Shown one piece after another: positions 1 to 12,786 of a stretch of 64,000 bases of DNA (positions are counted from its first letter, which is position 1; each line of letters opens with the position of its first letter). Both the position numbers and the translations under genes were made by a program. Source of the stretch: Plasmodium relictum (taxonomy: Eukaryota > Apicomplexa > Aconoidasida > Haemosporida > Plasmodiidae); contig NC_041690.1 in the NCBI RefSeq assembly GCF_900005765.1, positions 2,542,001 to 2,606,000 of the forward strand. Direction: 5' to 3'. Below the pieces are notes generated by a model. The model did no database searches, was not told the DNA's origin, and saw only the letters and a list, made by a program, of their open reading frames with translations.

Positions 1-2
1 TA

Positions 3-614
3 TGTACATGGACAAACAAAAATAAAGAAACTTCATTAAATGATATTTTTTTTCATCCCAAATTTAATAATGCTCTTGGCGTGTGTGATGATGATGGTTG
101 CATGAGTTTATATGATATAAGAAAAAAAAACTTCTTTTCAAAACCAGAAATAAATTTTAAAGATCATAACGAAGCAATGAATACTTTTTCTTTTGATAAT
201 TTTTCAGAATATATTTTCTCATGTGGATATAGTGATGGACTAATTTCGATTTGGGATATGAGATATAATAAGGAATCTTTACTTAAATTAAATTATCACA
301 CACAAAGTATTAACAGAATTAAATTTTGCATGATGTCTTCAGGTATTTTTGGATCTTGTTCAGACGATGGTACTACTTGCATTTGGGACATATCCAGAAA
401 TTCAACTACCTATGAACAAATTAAAAAATCAGAAGATGATATTTATAATAGTTCCAAGAAAATACCTAAACAATTATTATTTGTTCATGGAGGACATATT
501 GGGAGTGTTTATGATTTGGCTTGGGCAAATAGTAACACATTTTTAGTGGCTACTGTTGGAGTTGATAATTCATTACAAGTTTGGCATATGAATGAACAGT
601 TCATATTTCAATAA
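3..614 (+). CDS. RbAp46/48 (MSI1/CAF-1 small subunit)-like WD40 protein, 3' part
   Basis: This is the C-terminal part of a WD40 beta-propeller; the 5' end lies outside the window. The frame is open from base 3, so the apparent GTG start at 81 is not the real start. At least three blades are visible, with blade-closing LYDIR, IWDMR, IWDIS and VWHMN. The stretch PKQLLFVHGGHIGSVYDLAW followed by DNSLQVWHMNE closely follows the C-terminus of the RbAp46/48 (MSI1) family, where PPELLFIHGGH precedes the last blade. Family members bind histones H3/H4 inside CAF-1, HAT1, HDAC and PRC2-type complexes. The protein is therefore probably a nuclear histone chaperone subunit. The family assignment is fairly secure; which complex it serves here is inference. 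The stop is TAA at 612-614. Confidence 0.85.
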   Translation, partial: CTWTNKNKETSLNDIFFHPKFNNALGVCDDDGCMSLYDIRKKNFFSKPEINFKDHNEAMNTFSFDNFSEYIFSCGYSDGLISIWDMRYNKESLLKLNYHTQSINRIKFCMMSSGIFGSCSDDGTTCIWDISRNSTTYEQIKKSEDDIYNSSKKIPKQLLFVHGGHIGSVYDLAWANSNTFLVATVGVDNSLQVWHMNEQFIFQ

Positions 615-1864
615 AGAAATATTTAAAATTAAATAAAAAAAATAAAGGGCAAATATAATAAAGTAAAGATAAGAAATATAATATAAATAATAAAAAAATT
701 TTATTATAACATAAATATAAAAGAAAGTTTACTTTAATACAGGAAGGAAAACCATTATATTTGACTAAAATACTTTAGAATAATATTTTTTAATGAAAAT
801 ATAAAAATGAATATATTCAAACGAAGTTTTATGTCTTATTACTTTTTATTATATAAATATCAAAAAATTAAAATAAAAGATATAAATTAGTAATGAAAAA
901 ATAAATTTAGGAAAATATTTAATTTTAAAAAGATTTTTTCAGTATTATGAAAAGAAAAGAAAACCATATTTGTTTATTTTTTAAAATAATGATGTAAATC
1001 ATGCTAAATTTTTTAATTATATATTTAGACATCTACATTTATTTTCTCTTCATTCATTCTTAACCGATATATTGATTTAAAATTATTATTATTAATATTT
1101 TAACTTTTTTATTTTATATTTATCTTTTTTATTTTATTTTATTTATTACTTTTTTTTTTTATATTTAATTTCCTAATTTCTTATTAAAAAATACACAATA
1201 AAATATTCATAGTATCATATTTTATGTTACATATTAATAAACCAATTATATAATTTTTCTTTTTTAACATCTATATTTTTTTTTCTTTTTTTTTTTTTTT
1301 TTTGTTTTAGCAAAAATAAAACAATTTTTTAATTTTTAATATTTTTTGATACAAAATTAAAATTTAAATAATATTTTTTGTAAAGTTTATAATTAGAATA
1401 ATAAATAATGAATGATATATGTATTCACACATTTTTTATATAATTAATTATTATAAACAGAAAAATTTACATGTTATAATAAAATAATAAACTTCTTATA
1501 TTTTTAAAAGTATTCTTTATAGAAAACTAAATTTAATGTACTTTATTTTTTATAATTTAATGCACTAATTTCCAATCTAAAATAAGCATCTTATTTTATT
1601 TTTAACTTTTTTTAATCACTAATTTTTTTTTTTTTTTATTTTATATATTTTTTTTTTTAATATATAACGAGAAAATATGTTTGTTCACTCCATATGAAAA
1701 ACTTTTGCAAAATTTTACTTAGTAGATATTGTAAATCATTAAATTATTTAAGAATTTTTTGTCTTTTTTTTTTTTTTATCATTTTTAATAGTATATATAC
1801 TATAAATATATCCTTATTTACTATATATTTATTTATTTTATATCCATTTATTATATTTATTAAG
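615..1864. other. Intergenic region, AT-rich
   Basis: About 1.25 kb of A/T-rich DNA between two genes on the same strand, with homopolymer T tracts near 1150, 1285 and 1625. It should hold the 3' UTR of the WD40 gene and the promoter and 5' UTR of the next gene. An upstream in-frame ATG at 1694 would add a hydrophobic N-terminus to the downstream protein. I treat that stretch as leader because it is mostly phenylalanine and isoleucine from T-rich sequence. I see no RNA gene. Confidence 0.5.
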
Positions 1865-2995
1865 ATGACTACAAATGAAAATGAAGAAAAATTAAAAGAA
1901 GATTATGAGGATATAAAATATGAAAAACCTGATACTCATAAAAACTTTTGGAAATCTTTTGGCTTAGATAGTAAAGCAGGAAAATTACTTTATTATTTAT
2001 ATGGGGACAATAATAAAATTAACCCTAATTTAATAACTTCTAAAAAATACATTAAAAAAAAAAAAGAAGACGAAAAAGAAGAAATAATAAAATCATTTAG
2101 AAAGCCTCAAATTAATTATCCTTCCTTTAAAAGTTATAAAAAAATTCTTTATGAAATTATTCTTAAAATATGTTTATATAATATTCTATTATATTATTAT
2201 TAAATTAAATATAAGTTAAATTAGTACAAACTTATGTTATTATTAATAGAATTTATACTTAATAGAAAAAAAAAATTGATTAAAATAATTTAAAGTAAAA
2301 TTTAGAAATTAAGTATTTACATAACCGTAATAAATAGGAATTTAAACCATTATACAATATACGTAGTTTAAATTAATTTTTTTTTTAAAATAGAATAAAA
2401 TAATATAAAAACAATTAAAAAAAACAATCCCTTTTCGCTTATTTTACGATTAAAATTGTTTTTTTTCCCAGAGAAAATAGAAAAAGAATATCCTATCGAT
2501 AAAATCCCACATAAAAAGCCTTTATCTAAAATTTTAAAAGAAACAAAAAATTATGAATCCATAAAAGAGCTTCCTACATATATAGGAGTGAATAGAGATG
2601 AAGAAAAAAAAAAATTGAATGACATTTTTCTTGAACAGAAATGTAAAGTTTTACCGCCAAGTTGTGCACCATTAGTTTTAACAGAAGAAGAAAAAAAAGA
2701 AATAATTAAAAATGCAGAAAAAAGGTATTTAGATTTGAATGGGTCTAGTAGCAAAGAAGATAAAATTATAGATTCTCTAAAAAATTATATAACTGAATTA
2801 AGAGTAGAATTAAATAAAAAGATAAAAGAATTTAAAAGTATTATGTGTGAGGACAATACAAGTAATGATGAAGTGGAAGCAAATACAAGGGCATTACATC
2901 AATTAGAATATAAAAAAATAAAACTTAAAAATGAAATAGAGCAATGTAAAAAAAATATAAAAAAAACAAATGATATTTTAAATTCCTTAAACTGA
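1865..2995 (+). CDS. Conserved-looking protein of unknown function, two exons
   Basis: Exons 1865-2132 and 2472-2992 (stop 2993-2995) join to 263 residues. The donor is GTTATA at 2133 and the acceptor TTCCCAG ends at 2471, leaving a lysine codon split 1+2. A later donor at 2172 has the same phase but would create a TAG at the junction, which excludes it. The first exon holds an aromatic patch (FWKSFGLDSKAGKLLYYLYG). The second has a Pro/Cys segment (VLPPSCAPLVLT) and a charged C-terminal coiled coil over roughly the last 90 residues. There is no signal peptide if translation starts at 1865; starting at 1694 would add a hydrophobic N-terminus. I do not recognise the family. The layout loosely recalls coiled-coil cytoskeletal or ciliary proteins, but I would not assign it. 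Confidence 0.65.
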
Positions 2996-3019
2996 TGTTT
3001 CATGAAACAATAGACATTT

Positions 3020-3056
<37 letters not shown>

Positions 3057-4976
3057 TTTAATGAAACAAAAAATGTATTAATAATATATATTAAAATGAT
3101 ATAAAAAAAAAAAGATATCTTTCTAAATTTATATATTATATTAATATTTTCATAAATTGAAGGGAATCATTTAAATAAGATATCTTATAATATATATAAA
3201 TTCCTAATAAAATTCTAAATTTAATAAAAAAATAACAAATTCTTGCAATTTTTTAATTTTTACATCTGAAAAAGAAGAGAAAAGAAAATAATAGAATTGA
3301 ACATTATTTCATCTTTTATTTTCTTTTAAAAATTCACTGAAATTGATACATTGTGATATTATTTTAAAAAAAAATATCGGTAAATTTTATGTAAATAAAA
3401 GAATTAAAAAAAAAAAGAAATTCACAAATCTATAAGAATGTAATAATTATTTTAGCAGTTGTTTGAATTTAATTGATATTTTTTTTTTTTTTTATATATT
3501 TTTCTTTTAACATTTTTTTTTTATATTTCTCTTTTTTTTACATATTTTATCTTTTTAATTTTTTTTTTTTTTTCGCTTTACTCATATTTTTGGTTTTATT
3601 TTTCACAGAAATATAAAACTTTTGTGTTCACACATAATTATAAAATAAAAATGTATAAATTATTTTTCTTTTAATAATACACAGCGATATTAATGCTAAA
3701 AAATTTATTTATAAGCATTAAAGTATTTCAACAAAAATTTTGTTTCATTTGTATGTAATAAAAAAAAAAAAAAAATTATTATTGTTATAATTCTAAGAAA
3801 TAAAGTTTTTACTAAAACTTGAAAACTTAATTATAGTTCATTATTGTATAATATATTTTAATTATTGTTACATTTAATATTTTATTGGACTACTCTTTTT
3901 ACCTATTTTATTAATCATCCACTTTCTGTTTTATTTTTATCTTCAACCCTCAGACAAAAATAATATAAATTAAATTTGCTCACGTTTTTCTTTTTTTTTT
4001 TGTTTTTTTTTTTTAATCATATATTAATTTTTAGTACATTAATTAAATAATATTTTGGATAGAAAGAAAAAAAATATATATATATATTTTTTGTAGTAAA
4101 TTATTGGAAAAGATCATTGAAATTATTTGTTACACTTTTTTATTTATTTTTAATCAATATATTTATTTTTATATATTTATTTTTATATATTTATTTTTAT
4201 ATATTTATTTTTTTATATTTATTTTATATATTTATTTAATTTATATATATTTATTTTATTTTTGTAATAAATTATAAGCTATATTCTGTTATCATTCTGT
4301 TTTAAAACAACAATTAGAAAAAAATTGTATAGTAATTTTTTGTACTTTTTTTTTTTTTTCATTTATTTCTTTTTTTTCTGTCTTTTTTTTATTAATTTAT
4401 TATAGATATAGTTTCATTTTAATTATCCTTTTATTTTTTTTTTTTTACTCTATCATTTTATTTTATTTTATTTTTATTTTTTTTTGTATAAATATTATAT
4501 ATAAATAATATTTACAAAATAATTTTTTATTTCATTTGATCAATATGTATTTTATTTTTCCTTGCGTTAAAGGATAAAAAATAAAACAGAAATATCAAAC
4601 AAAATTCAATAAAATTGCACACAAATTATTTTTCAGCTATACAAAAAAAAAAAAATAAATTAAAAAGGAATTATTACATTCTATATTACTATTGTAGAAT
4701 ATTCTCTAATAAATGTTAATTAAAAGAATGAAAAATTAAAATTAATGTGTTGTATTTAATATGCATATTTCATAATAATACGTGAATTAAAATGTCAATG
4801 TGTAATCAATCAATCTTTTTTTTTTTTTTCATATATATTGTTATAACAGCACCCGCATTTTTTAAATTTTGAATTTTTTTTTTTTTTTTTATCTCATTGA
4901 GGAAAAAAAAAAGCCAATCATATTATTAAAAAAAAAATATAAATCATAAATTTTCCTAAGAACCTTATATATTCTA
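2996..4976. other. Intergenic region upstream of myosin F
   Basis: About 2 kb of very AT-rich DNA. It contains a (TA)n run near 3023-3052, long poly-T tracts, and a short tandem repeat at about 4157-4222 listed separately. No open frame here has coding-like composition. It presumably holds the 3' UTR of the preceding gene and the promoter of the myosin gene. Confidence 0.5.
4157..4222. repeat. Short tandem repeat, about 14-bp unit
   Basis: The unit ATATATTTATTTTT recurs about four to five times with small changes in unit length between 4157 and 4222, then fades into similar T-rich sequence. It is a simple AT-rich minisatellite in the 5' flank of the myosin gene, with no visible coding or structural role. 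Confidence 0.6.
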
Positions 4977-7900
4977 ATGGAATCTTTAAATAAATGCGTC
5001 ATAGGGACAAAAATATTTATTAAAGATAAAAATAAAGTAATTAAATGGCAATTAAAACAATATAATTGTATTATAATATATATATATGTGCAAAACATTT
5101 TAATAATATAATGGATAATTTAAACTATAAATTTTCCTTTTTCTATATACATAATTGAAGCATATAATATAATACAAATAATTAATATAGATAAATTAAA
5201 ATTTTTCACCTTTTTTTTTTTTTTATTTTTATAAAAAAAGAATCATAATCTATTATATATGTATATAACTATATCTTTTTATAATCATAAAATAATAAAT
5301 ATATAAATTGTTTATATGCTTATTTATATTTAAAAAAATAAAATAAATGATTTTAAATAATTAGGTATGGGCTAGTGCTGAAATAATAAAAGAAGAGGAT
5401 GCAAATATAGTTGTTAAAACAGAAGATGATGAAATAATTAAATTAAAGGATAATGATGAATTTTATCTAAGGAATTTAGGTTTTTTTATTTTTATTTCAT
5501 AACTATAAAACAAAATATAAATATATAAAAAAAAATAAAAATATATTTATATCTATTTATATATTAACGTATGTATGTACATATATATACATGTATATTT
5601 TATTTTATTTTTTTTATTCTAGATATATTTGACTCAAGTGGGCTATCAGCACCGTCTGATTTAACTCAATTGACTCATTTACATGAAGCATCGATTTTAC
5701 ATAGCTTAAATCTCAGATTTGATATCGACGAAATTTATACTTTTACTGGTCCAATATTGATTGCTGTAAATCCTTTTAAAACAATAAAAAATTTATATTG
5801 TGATAACATTCTAGCTAAACATGTGCAACCAATAAAATCAAAAAGCCCTCATATTTTTGCTACCTCTAATAGCGCTTATTTAGGAATGTGCAATAATAAT
5901 AAATCACAAACAATTTTAATAAGTGGAGAATCTGGTGCTGGGAAAACAGAGTCTACTAAATATGTAATGAAATTTTTAGCCTGCGCAGGTTCAGATATTA
6001 AAAAAAGATCATTAATTGAAAGCCAGGTTTTAGAAAGTAATCCTTTATTAGAAGCTTTTGGTAACGCTAGAACATTAAGGAACGATAATTCTAGTCGCTT
6101 TGGTAAGTATATAGAATTACAATTTTCATTAGATAATAGAAATTATATAAAAGGAAAATTATGTGGAGCAAAAATTCTAACTTATTTGTTGGAAAAAGTT
6201 CGAGTATGTGATCAACAAGAAGGAGAAAGAAATTACCACATTTTTTATCAAATGTGCAAAGCAGCACAGTTTGCTAAAGAAAATAAAGAAAAAGAAAATT
6301 TTTATTTTTTTCCTTCAACAACTAAATTTAAAAATATGAATAATGTAAAACCAATGGAATTGAATCTCACTAACTTTAAAAGTCATATCCACTTTCGTTA
6401 TTTAACAAAATCTAGTGTTTATGAACTAAATGAAATTGATGAATTGGAACAGTTTGAGTCTACTATTTATGCTATGCAGACAATTGGGATAAGTGAAGAA
6501 GAACAATATCAAATATTTAAAGTGTTAGAAGGAATTCTATATATAGGAAATATTTTATTTAATAATGATGAAAATAAAGAAGAAGCCAAAATCTTAGAAG
6601 TTTCAGATGATGATTTAAAAAAAGCTGCTTTTTTTCTTGACGTAAACGAAGAAAAATTAAGAGATTCGTTATGTTATAAAACCATTATCGCAAATGATGA
6701 GCATTATAAAAAGCCAATTAACTCAAATATAGCCAATGATATTCGAGATGCATTGGCTAGAGCTATATATGGATGCTTGTTTTTAAAAGTAGTAGAAAGA
6801 ACTAATGAATCGATAGGATTCATAAAAGATATTAATTTATTTTGTGGAGTTCTTGATATATTTGGTTTTGAATCTTTTCCTGTAAATTCTTTTGAACAGT
6901 TATGTATCAATTATACTAATGAATGCTTACAGCAATTTTTTAATAATTTTATTTTCAAATGTGAAGAAAAATTATATATAGAAGAAGGAATTAAATGGAA
7001 TCCTTTAGATTTCCCTGATAACAAAGATTGCGTAGATATTTTAGAATCGAAGCCTTTTGGTATATTTTCTATGTTAGATGAAGAATGTCACATACCTTCA
7101 GGTAAAGACAAAACATTTTGCAGCAAAATAACTACTAAGCACACTAATAATAAAAGATTTAAAGTAGTAAAAACAGATTCTTCTAGCTTCATTATAATAC
7201 ATTTTGCTGGTGAGGTCATGTATAATTCTGCAGGATTTCTTGAAAAAAACAAAGATCAGTTATCTACTGATGCTCAAAATATTTTATTGCAGAGTAAAAA
7301 CCATTATGTAGCCACTCTTTTTGAAAAATACTTAAGAAGAAATGTAGATAGAAGAAAATTTATTACTGTATCAAGCGAATTTAGGGAACAATTAAATTCA
7401 TTAATGAAAAGAATTAGGGAAACAGAGCCTCATTTCATTAGATGTATTAAGCCAAATTCTCAAAACTTGCCTGATGTATTTGATCGAATATCAGTCAATG
7501 AGCAATTAAAATATGGAGGAGTTCTGCAAGCGATCAAAGTTAGTAGAGCAGGATATCCTGTCCGTTTATCTCATGCAGATTGTGTAAATGATTATAAAAT
7601 TCTTTTAAATAAAGAAGATAAAAAAGAATTTGAAAAGTATAATGATAAATCATGGCCTCAAAAAGCTAGTTTTGTCTTAAATAAATTGTATCACAGCCAA
7701 GTTATGCAAGAATATGTTAACAATTTAAAAACATTAAAGGAAAAAAAAGATGAAGAAAATAGTTTTTATGGAAAATATACTAAAAAAAATAATTCAAAAA
7801 TAGAACAAACTAATGAAAAAAACAAAGATCAAATAAGCAAAGAAATAAATCATATTGATATTGATAATAGTAATATTAGAAATAATGACATATATAAAAA

Positions 7901-10900
7901 ACAAAATAATGAAACAGAATTAATTTGGTCAGTAGGTAAAAATTTATGTTTTTTTAAAAGTGATGCTTTTAATATTTTATCAACATTAAGAAGTGATTTT
8001 CGATGTGCACAAGCCATTATTATTCAAAAAAATTATAAATGTTTTGCACAAAAAAAATTATATAATCTAATGAAAGTCAAAATTGTCATATTACAAAAAT
8101 GGTTCAGGTATTTATTAGTTCGCGTAAGGAATGAAAAAATGAAAATGGAAAAAGCTAAGGAACTTATATGTTTCTCAATATATGGCTATATTGTTAGAAA
8201 AAAATATTTGCATACAAGAAAATGTGCTGTTCTAATACAATCACATATAAGGAGATATCTCACTTTAAAATTTTATAAAGAATACAAAGAAAATTATTAT
8301 GCTAGCAAAATACAAGCATCATGGAAATCCTATAAAGAAAGATTATTTTATCAAAATTTAAAAGTAGCTACTAGAAAAATTCAGTTAAAATGGAAAAGTG
8401 CATTAGCAAGAAGACAATTAAGAAGACTCAAAGAAGAAGCAAAGGAAGTAGGGTCCCTATTATCAAAAAATCAAGTTTTAATGAAAGAATTAAAAAAAGA
8501 AAGAAATGATAAAATAGAAATAGAAAACAAATTACTAAAAGCTTCCGCTAAAATTGATAAATTAACGAAAAAAATACAAAATCTAGAAAAAATAAACAAA
8601 AGTAACGAAAAAATAATTAAAGATTTATTAGATAAAATATCCATTTTATCAAATAAAGAACTTAATGATTCATCAAAAACAGTATCAAAAAATGAATATG
8701 AAAGAAGTAAGACTTCAGAAAAAGGAATCATAGCAAGAGAAGAACATTACAATTCTATAGAAACTATATCGGCTAATAATAGTTCGATAAGCAAAGAAGA
8801 AAAATTAAAGTTATTAAACAAAATAAAAAAGCTAGAATTAGAAAATAAAGAATATATAAAACAAAATACCTCTTTAAATGATCGTTACAATAAGTTACTA
8901 AATTTACTTTCCCATTTTAAAGATAAAAATAATACTATGTCAGGTAGATTTTATTATAATTCATATATAAATAAGTTTAATAAAACATATACTTCCCTAT
9001 ATAATAATACATTTTCAGATTCTAAAATAGATAACAATCATTCAGAAAATAAAAATGTATATAGAAGGAATGATAGTTTAGTAGATATACTTATATGTGG
9101 TCCTAAAAAAGTAGGAAAAACAAGTTTGTTAGAAGATTTATTTGTTAGATTAGGAGATGAAATCAACTTAAATTTATTACGAAAAAATAAAAAAAATCAA
9201 TCCGAGGAATCAAATTCTATGAACTATAATACTTATTTAATAAATCATAAATCTATTAAAATAAAAATTGTTGATTGTGGTTATTCATCTAATAGAAATG
9301 TAGAAGAATCTCTTTTTAATTATATAAAGAATTCCATATGTATAATTATTGTTTTTGATTCAACTAATAAAGATTCTATAAATCCTGCTTTGCACTTGCT
9401 ACAAGAAGCATCCTTAATTAATGTTAAAAAAACAACAAAATTATATTTATTGGAAAATATATTTAACGAAAAAATTAATTTAAACGTAAATACAAATGAC
9501 GTTTCCTATGCTTTAAGAATAGCAAAAACATGTAATGCATATTATGTGAAAACACTAGACATATATGATATTGTAAATGACTATGCAAATGAAATAACAT
9601 TGCATTCAAACTATTTTTTAGATAACTTCAATAAAGAGAAAAATTTGAAGGAAGATACTTATAATAGCATGAATAAAAGTAATTCCTTAGTTGATGATTC
9701 CGTTAGATTAAGTGATGCATTTTCCTCGATTGATAAGCATAATGATATAAAAAATAAAAAGGATGATTTAACTCTGCATAAAAATAGTATGTACTCAGTT
9801 GTAAATACATTAAAAGCATTTTGTGGAATTCAAAATAAGAAAAATCAGAATGTGCAATTATTAAGAGAATCATTGCCTTTAAATAATTATGTATATAATA
9901 ATAAAAAATATAATACAGAATTAGGTAAGGGACTGCAACCCGTTTATGAAATAACTTTAAAAGGTAATGTTCCTATTACTTATTTAGTTATCGGCCAAGA
10001 TTCAATAAATAAAAATTATACATTATTAGCAGTTGGTTGCAAAGATGGAATCATTTATATTTATAAATGCTTTCGAACCAAATTAGAAATGAACAACGAT
10101 TATTTTTATCAAAATGATGATAATTATAATTTTCCAAAAAATGATAATATGAGTGATCAATTAAACAATGATTCAGCTAATGACGATAATTCCTTATCTT
10201 CTAAATTATTATCAAAATTATCTGGTCATAAAAAAGCTATAACATGCATAGTTTTTTCTTTTTCAGAGGATAAAATTATATCCTCTTCTATTGATAGAAC
10301 TATAAAAATATGGGAAGTATCTACAGGATTTCTATTAAAAGTATTTTCTGACTCATCAGCAACACTATCAGTTTTATTATTTCCAACAAACTTAGATATA
10401 TTTTTATGTTCCAATTGTACTTCTTTATTAAGAATTGTAAATTTAAATAGCGGCCAGGTATATCAGAAAATCAAAGTGGAAAGTGAAATTAGGGCTTTAG
10501 AAATGGATGATACATGCTTAAATATATTTGCTGGATCAAAAAACGGAACTATATATGTATTAGAAGTGATTTATAATGAACGAGTAGAAATTAAATTTCG
10601 TTTTCTTTTTTCATTATCACCTATAACATGTATAAAATTTGTTCCAAGGCGTTCTGTTAAAGCTTCTCCTTGTATAATTGTCAATTCATGTGATAATCAC
10701 ATCGGAATAATAGAATGTATATATGGAAATAAAGGAATATTAACAACTTTATCAGTTAAACATAGAATAAGAATAAACCATGCATTACTTCCTATTAGAA
10801 ATTGTTATTCGAAATATGGAGGTGGTTGGTTAATGTCTGGTTCTGAGGATGGAAATATATATATTTGTTCATTGTTACCTCAATCAAATTATAAGCTAAT

Positions 10901-11081
10901 TTTTTTGAAACATCATAAGGTAAGAAAAAAGAAAAGAAAAAAAAAAAAAAATTTTAACTAATTATTTATTTTATTTTTTTAGGCACCTGTTATGGCCGTG
11001 GTCGTAAATGACATTGATACGTTAATGATTTCTGGAGATTCTAAAGGAAATATTGTCTTTTGGAGAAGATCCTTTGTATAA
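4977..11081 (+). CDS. MyoF: Myosin F (class XXII, WD40-tailed unconventional myosin)
   Basis: Actin-based motor; in apicomplexans MyoF is known for organelle and vesicle positioning, including the apicoplast. Exons 4977-5036, 5365-5479, 5623-10919 and 10983-11078 (stop 11079-11081) give 1856 residues with every splice in phase. The 20-residue first exon (MESLNKCVIGTKIFIKDKNK) joins VWASAEI to form the SH3-like N-terminal subdomain. The motor has the P-loop GESGAGKT at 160-167, switch I (NDNSSRFGK), switch II (DIFGFESF) and the actin-proximal helix TEPHFIRCIKPN, so it looks catalytically complete. IQ-like repeats run from about 855 to 990. Coiled coil follows, then a GTPase-like segment at about 1213-1350 (see findings), then WD40 blades from about 1495 to the end. 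The small last exon supplies the final strand (GNIVFWRR). Confidence 0.93.
9084..9580 (+). other. Degenerate small-GTPase-like domain within the myosin F tail
   Basis: This lies inside the myosin F coding sequence, between the coiled coil and the WD40 blades. It reads DILICGPKKVGKTSLLEDLF, a hydrophobic strand followed by a textbook P-loop (GxxxxGKTS, residues 1218-1226), then the strand IKIKIVDCG in the place of the G3 region. Next come the strand CIIIVFDSTNKDS, as after Rab/Ras G3, and a strand KLYLLENIF where NKxD would stand. The order and spacing match a Ras/Rab/Roc fold, but the G3 glycine spacing and the NKxD motif are not canonical. It may bind nucleotide weakly or be purely structural. 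The similarity is by eye only. Confidence 0.5.
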
Positions 11082-12625
11082 TAATATTTTTTATATTTTT
11101 GTCTTTTTGTTTACTAATTTTTTTTTTTTCATTATTTCATTTTGTTTTATCTTATTTTTTTTAATTGAAGAAATATAATAGTAAAACATTATTCATTCTA
11201 TATATATATTTTTTTTTTTTTTAATAATATATCATATAACAGAATCACATCTAAATTTTAAACAATATTCCCATTTATTAAAAATAACTTTAAACATTTT
11301 TGAAAGGTTAATTATACAACTCATATTTTGTAACTTTCGCTTTTTTTTAATATAATCACGGAAAAATAAAAATAAATTTTCAATTGTAAAAAATCCATAT
11401 TATATTTTTATATCTTTTATACAAAATATGATGCAATTTTTACGTATAATCATTTTATTATATTATTGACATATATTTCTTTATGTAATAAAACAAAATT
11501 GGTATGCTATATTATAATAATTTATTTTCAATGAAAATAAATAAAATATAAAAAAGTAGTGCAATTTTGTGATATACTTTATTGTCTTCTTTTTTGTTAC
11601 CATTTAGTTTTTATAAATCTCTTTTTTTTTTTTTTCTTTACAGATTTTTATATTAGTATTTTTTTGACTTTTTCTATAAATAGAACTTAAATTTTTATTT
11701 TATTATATTCTGTATAATATGTACCGAATTTTTTTTTTTTTTTCTATTTACACATAAATTTAATGTATTCTTGTAAAAATTTCATATAAATTTTTTTTTT
11801 TCAAATATATATGAATTATAATAATTTTTATTTTAAGAAATACATATAATAATTATTACATTAATTATAAAAAAAAATAGTTCAATTATATATATATATA
11901 TAAATATTATATTTATAAAATTTATAATATTTTTTTTATAAATATTATTTTTCTACTTTATAGAAACTTCATTTTCTTTCATACTTTTAATTTTTACTAC
12001 AACATAAAAAATATAACGAAATCTCACTAAAATGTTTAACAATTAAAGTTAGTCGTGAAAGTTATTTATTAAATTATAAATACGTACAATTAAAAAAAAA
12101 AAAATTTTAATTTTATCAATGCTTAAATTTCTTGAATTCAGATTAATTTTTAGCAAAATAAAGTATTTGAAAAATAAATTCACCTTAAAATTGTTTGTTA
12201 ATATTTCAATATATTTTTAACCCTTGTGAGTTATTTTATCAAATTCATTAATTTATTTTATTTTATTTTATTAAGTTTTAATTAAATTTATCATATTTGT
12301 AAAAAATGAATGTAATTTTCAACAGAATAAAAGTATCATAGGTACTAAGTTTGTAGGAAAATATATTTTTTCTTAAATATAAATAAAAGGAAAAAAAAAA
12401 AACAAAATGTAATTATAATGAAAAAAGAATGTTGAAAAAACTAACAAAAACAAAATTACAATTATAAATAAGAAATATACTACATATTTGTAAATATGTA
12501 ACATGTAAAATAATTATAAATAAGAAACAGATTAATTATTTATGAGCAATTTATAAAATAATAATAAATAGGAAATACATGAAACAGCTTTAAATAACAT
12601 AAATATATTTATATACGTATATATT

Positions 12626-12696
<71 letters not shown>

Positions 12697-12786
12697 TTTT
12701 AATAAAATAATTTCTTAATTCTCTTCTATGCATAGAAGAATTAATAAAAAAAATTCATTTGTTGATAAATATTGGGCATTTTCAAA
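11082..12786. other. Intergenic region between MyoF and RPC1
   Basis: About 1.7 kb, A/T-rich, with numerous poly-T tracts and a long (TA)n array close to the RPC1 start. No open frame with coding character was found. It carries the MyoF 3' UTR and the RPC1 promoter region. Confidence 0.5.
12629..12692. repeat. (TA)n microsatellite, about 64 bp
   Basis: An uninterrupted alternating AT run ends about 95 bp upstream of the RPC1 start codon. Such runs are length-variable by replication slippage. It is probably a polymorphic marker in the 5' UTR or promoter region of RPC1. Confidence 0.9.

Noticed and set aside
1694-1864. Hydrophobic N-terminal extension of the two-exon gene as a signal anchor
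   Set aside because: It is composed largely of Phe, Ile, Leu and Tyr from T-rich sequence, as expected of untranslated leader. ATG 1865 begins normal polar protein. It is not fully excluded.
1935-2995. Enkurin-like identity for the two-exon coiled-coil protein
   Set aside because: The C-terminal helix and Pro-rich lead recall enkurin-domain proteins, but the characteristic conserved positions of that domain are not visible.
4889-5098. Minus-strand 69-codon frame upstream of myosin F
   Set aside because: It is the complement of MyoF exon 1 and intron 1. The plus strand joins in phase to the SH3-like subdomain, so the antisense frame is a shadow.
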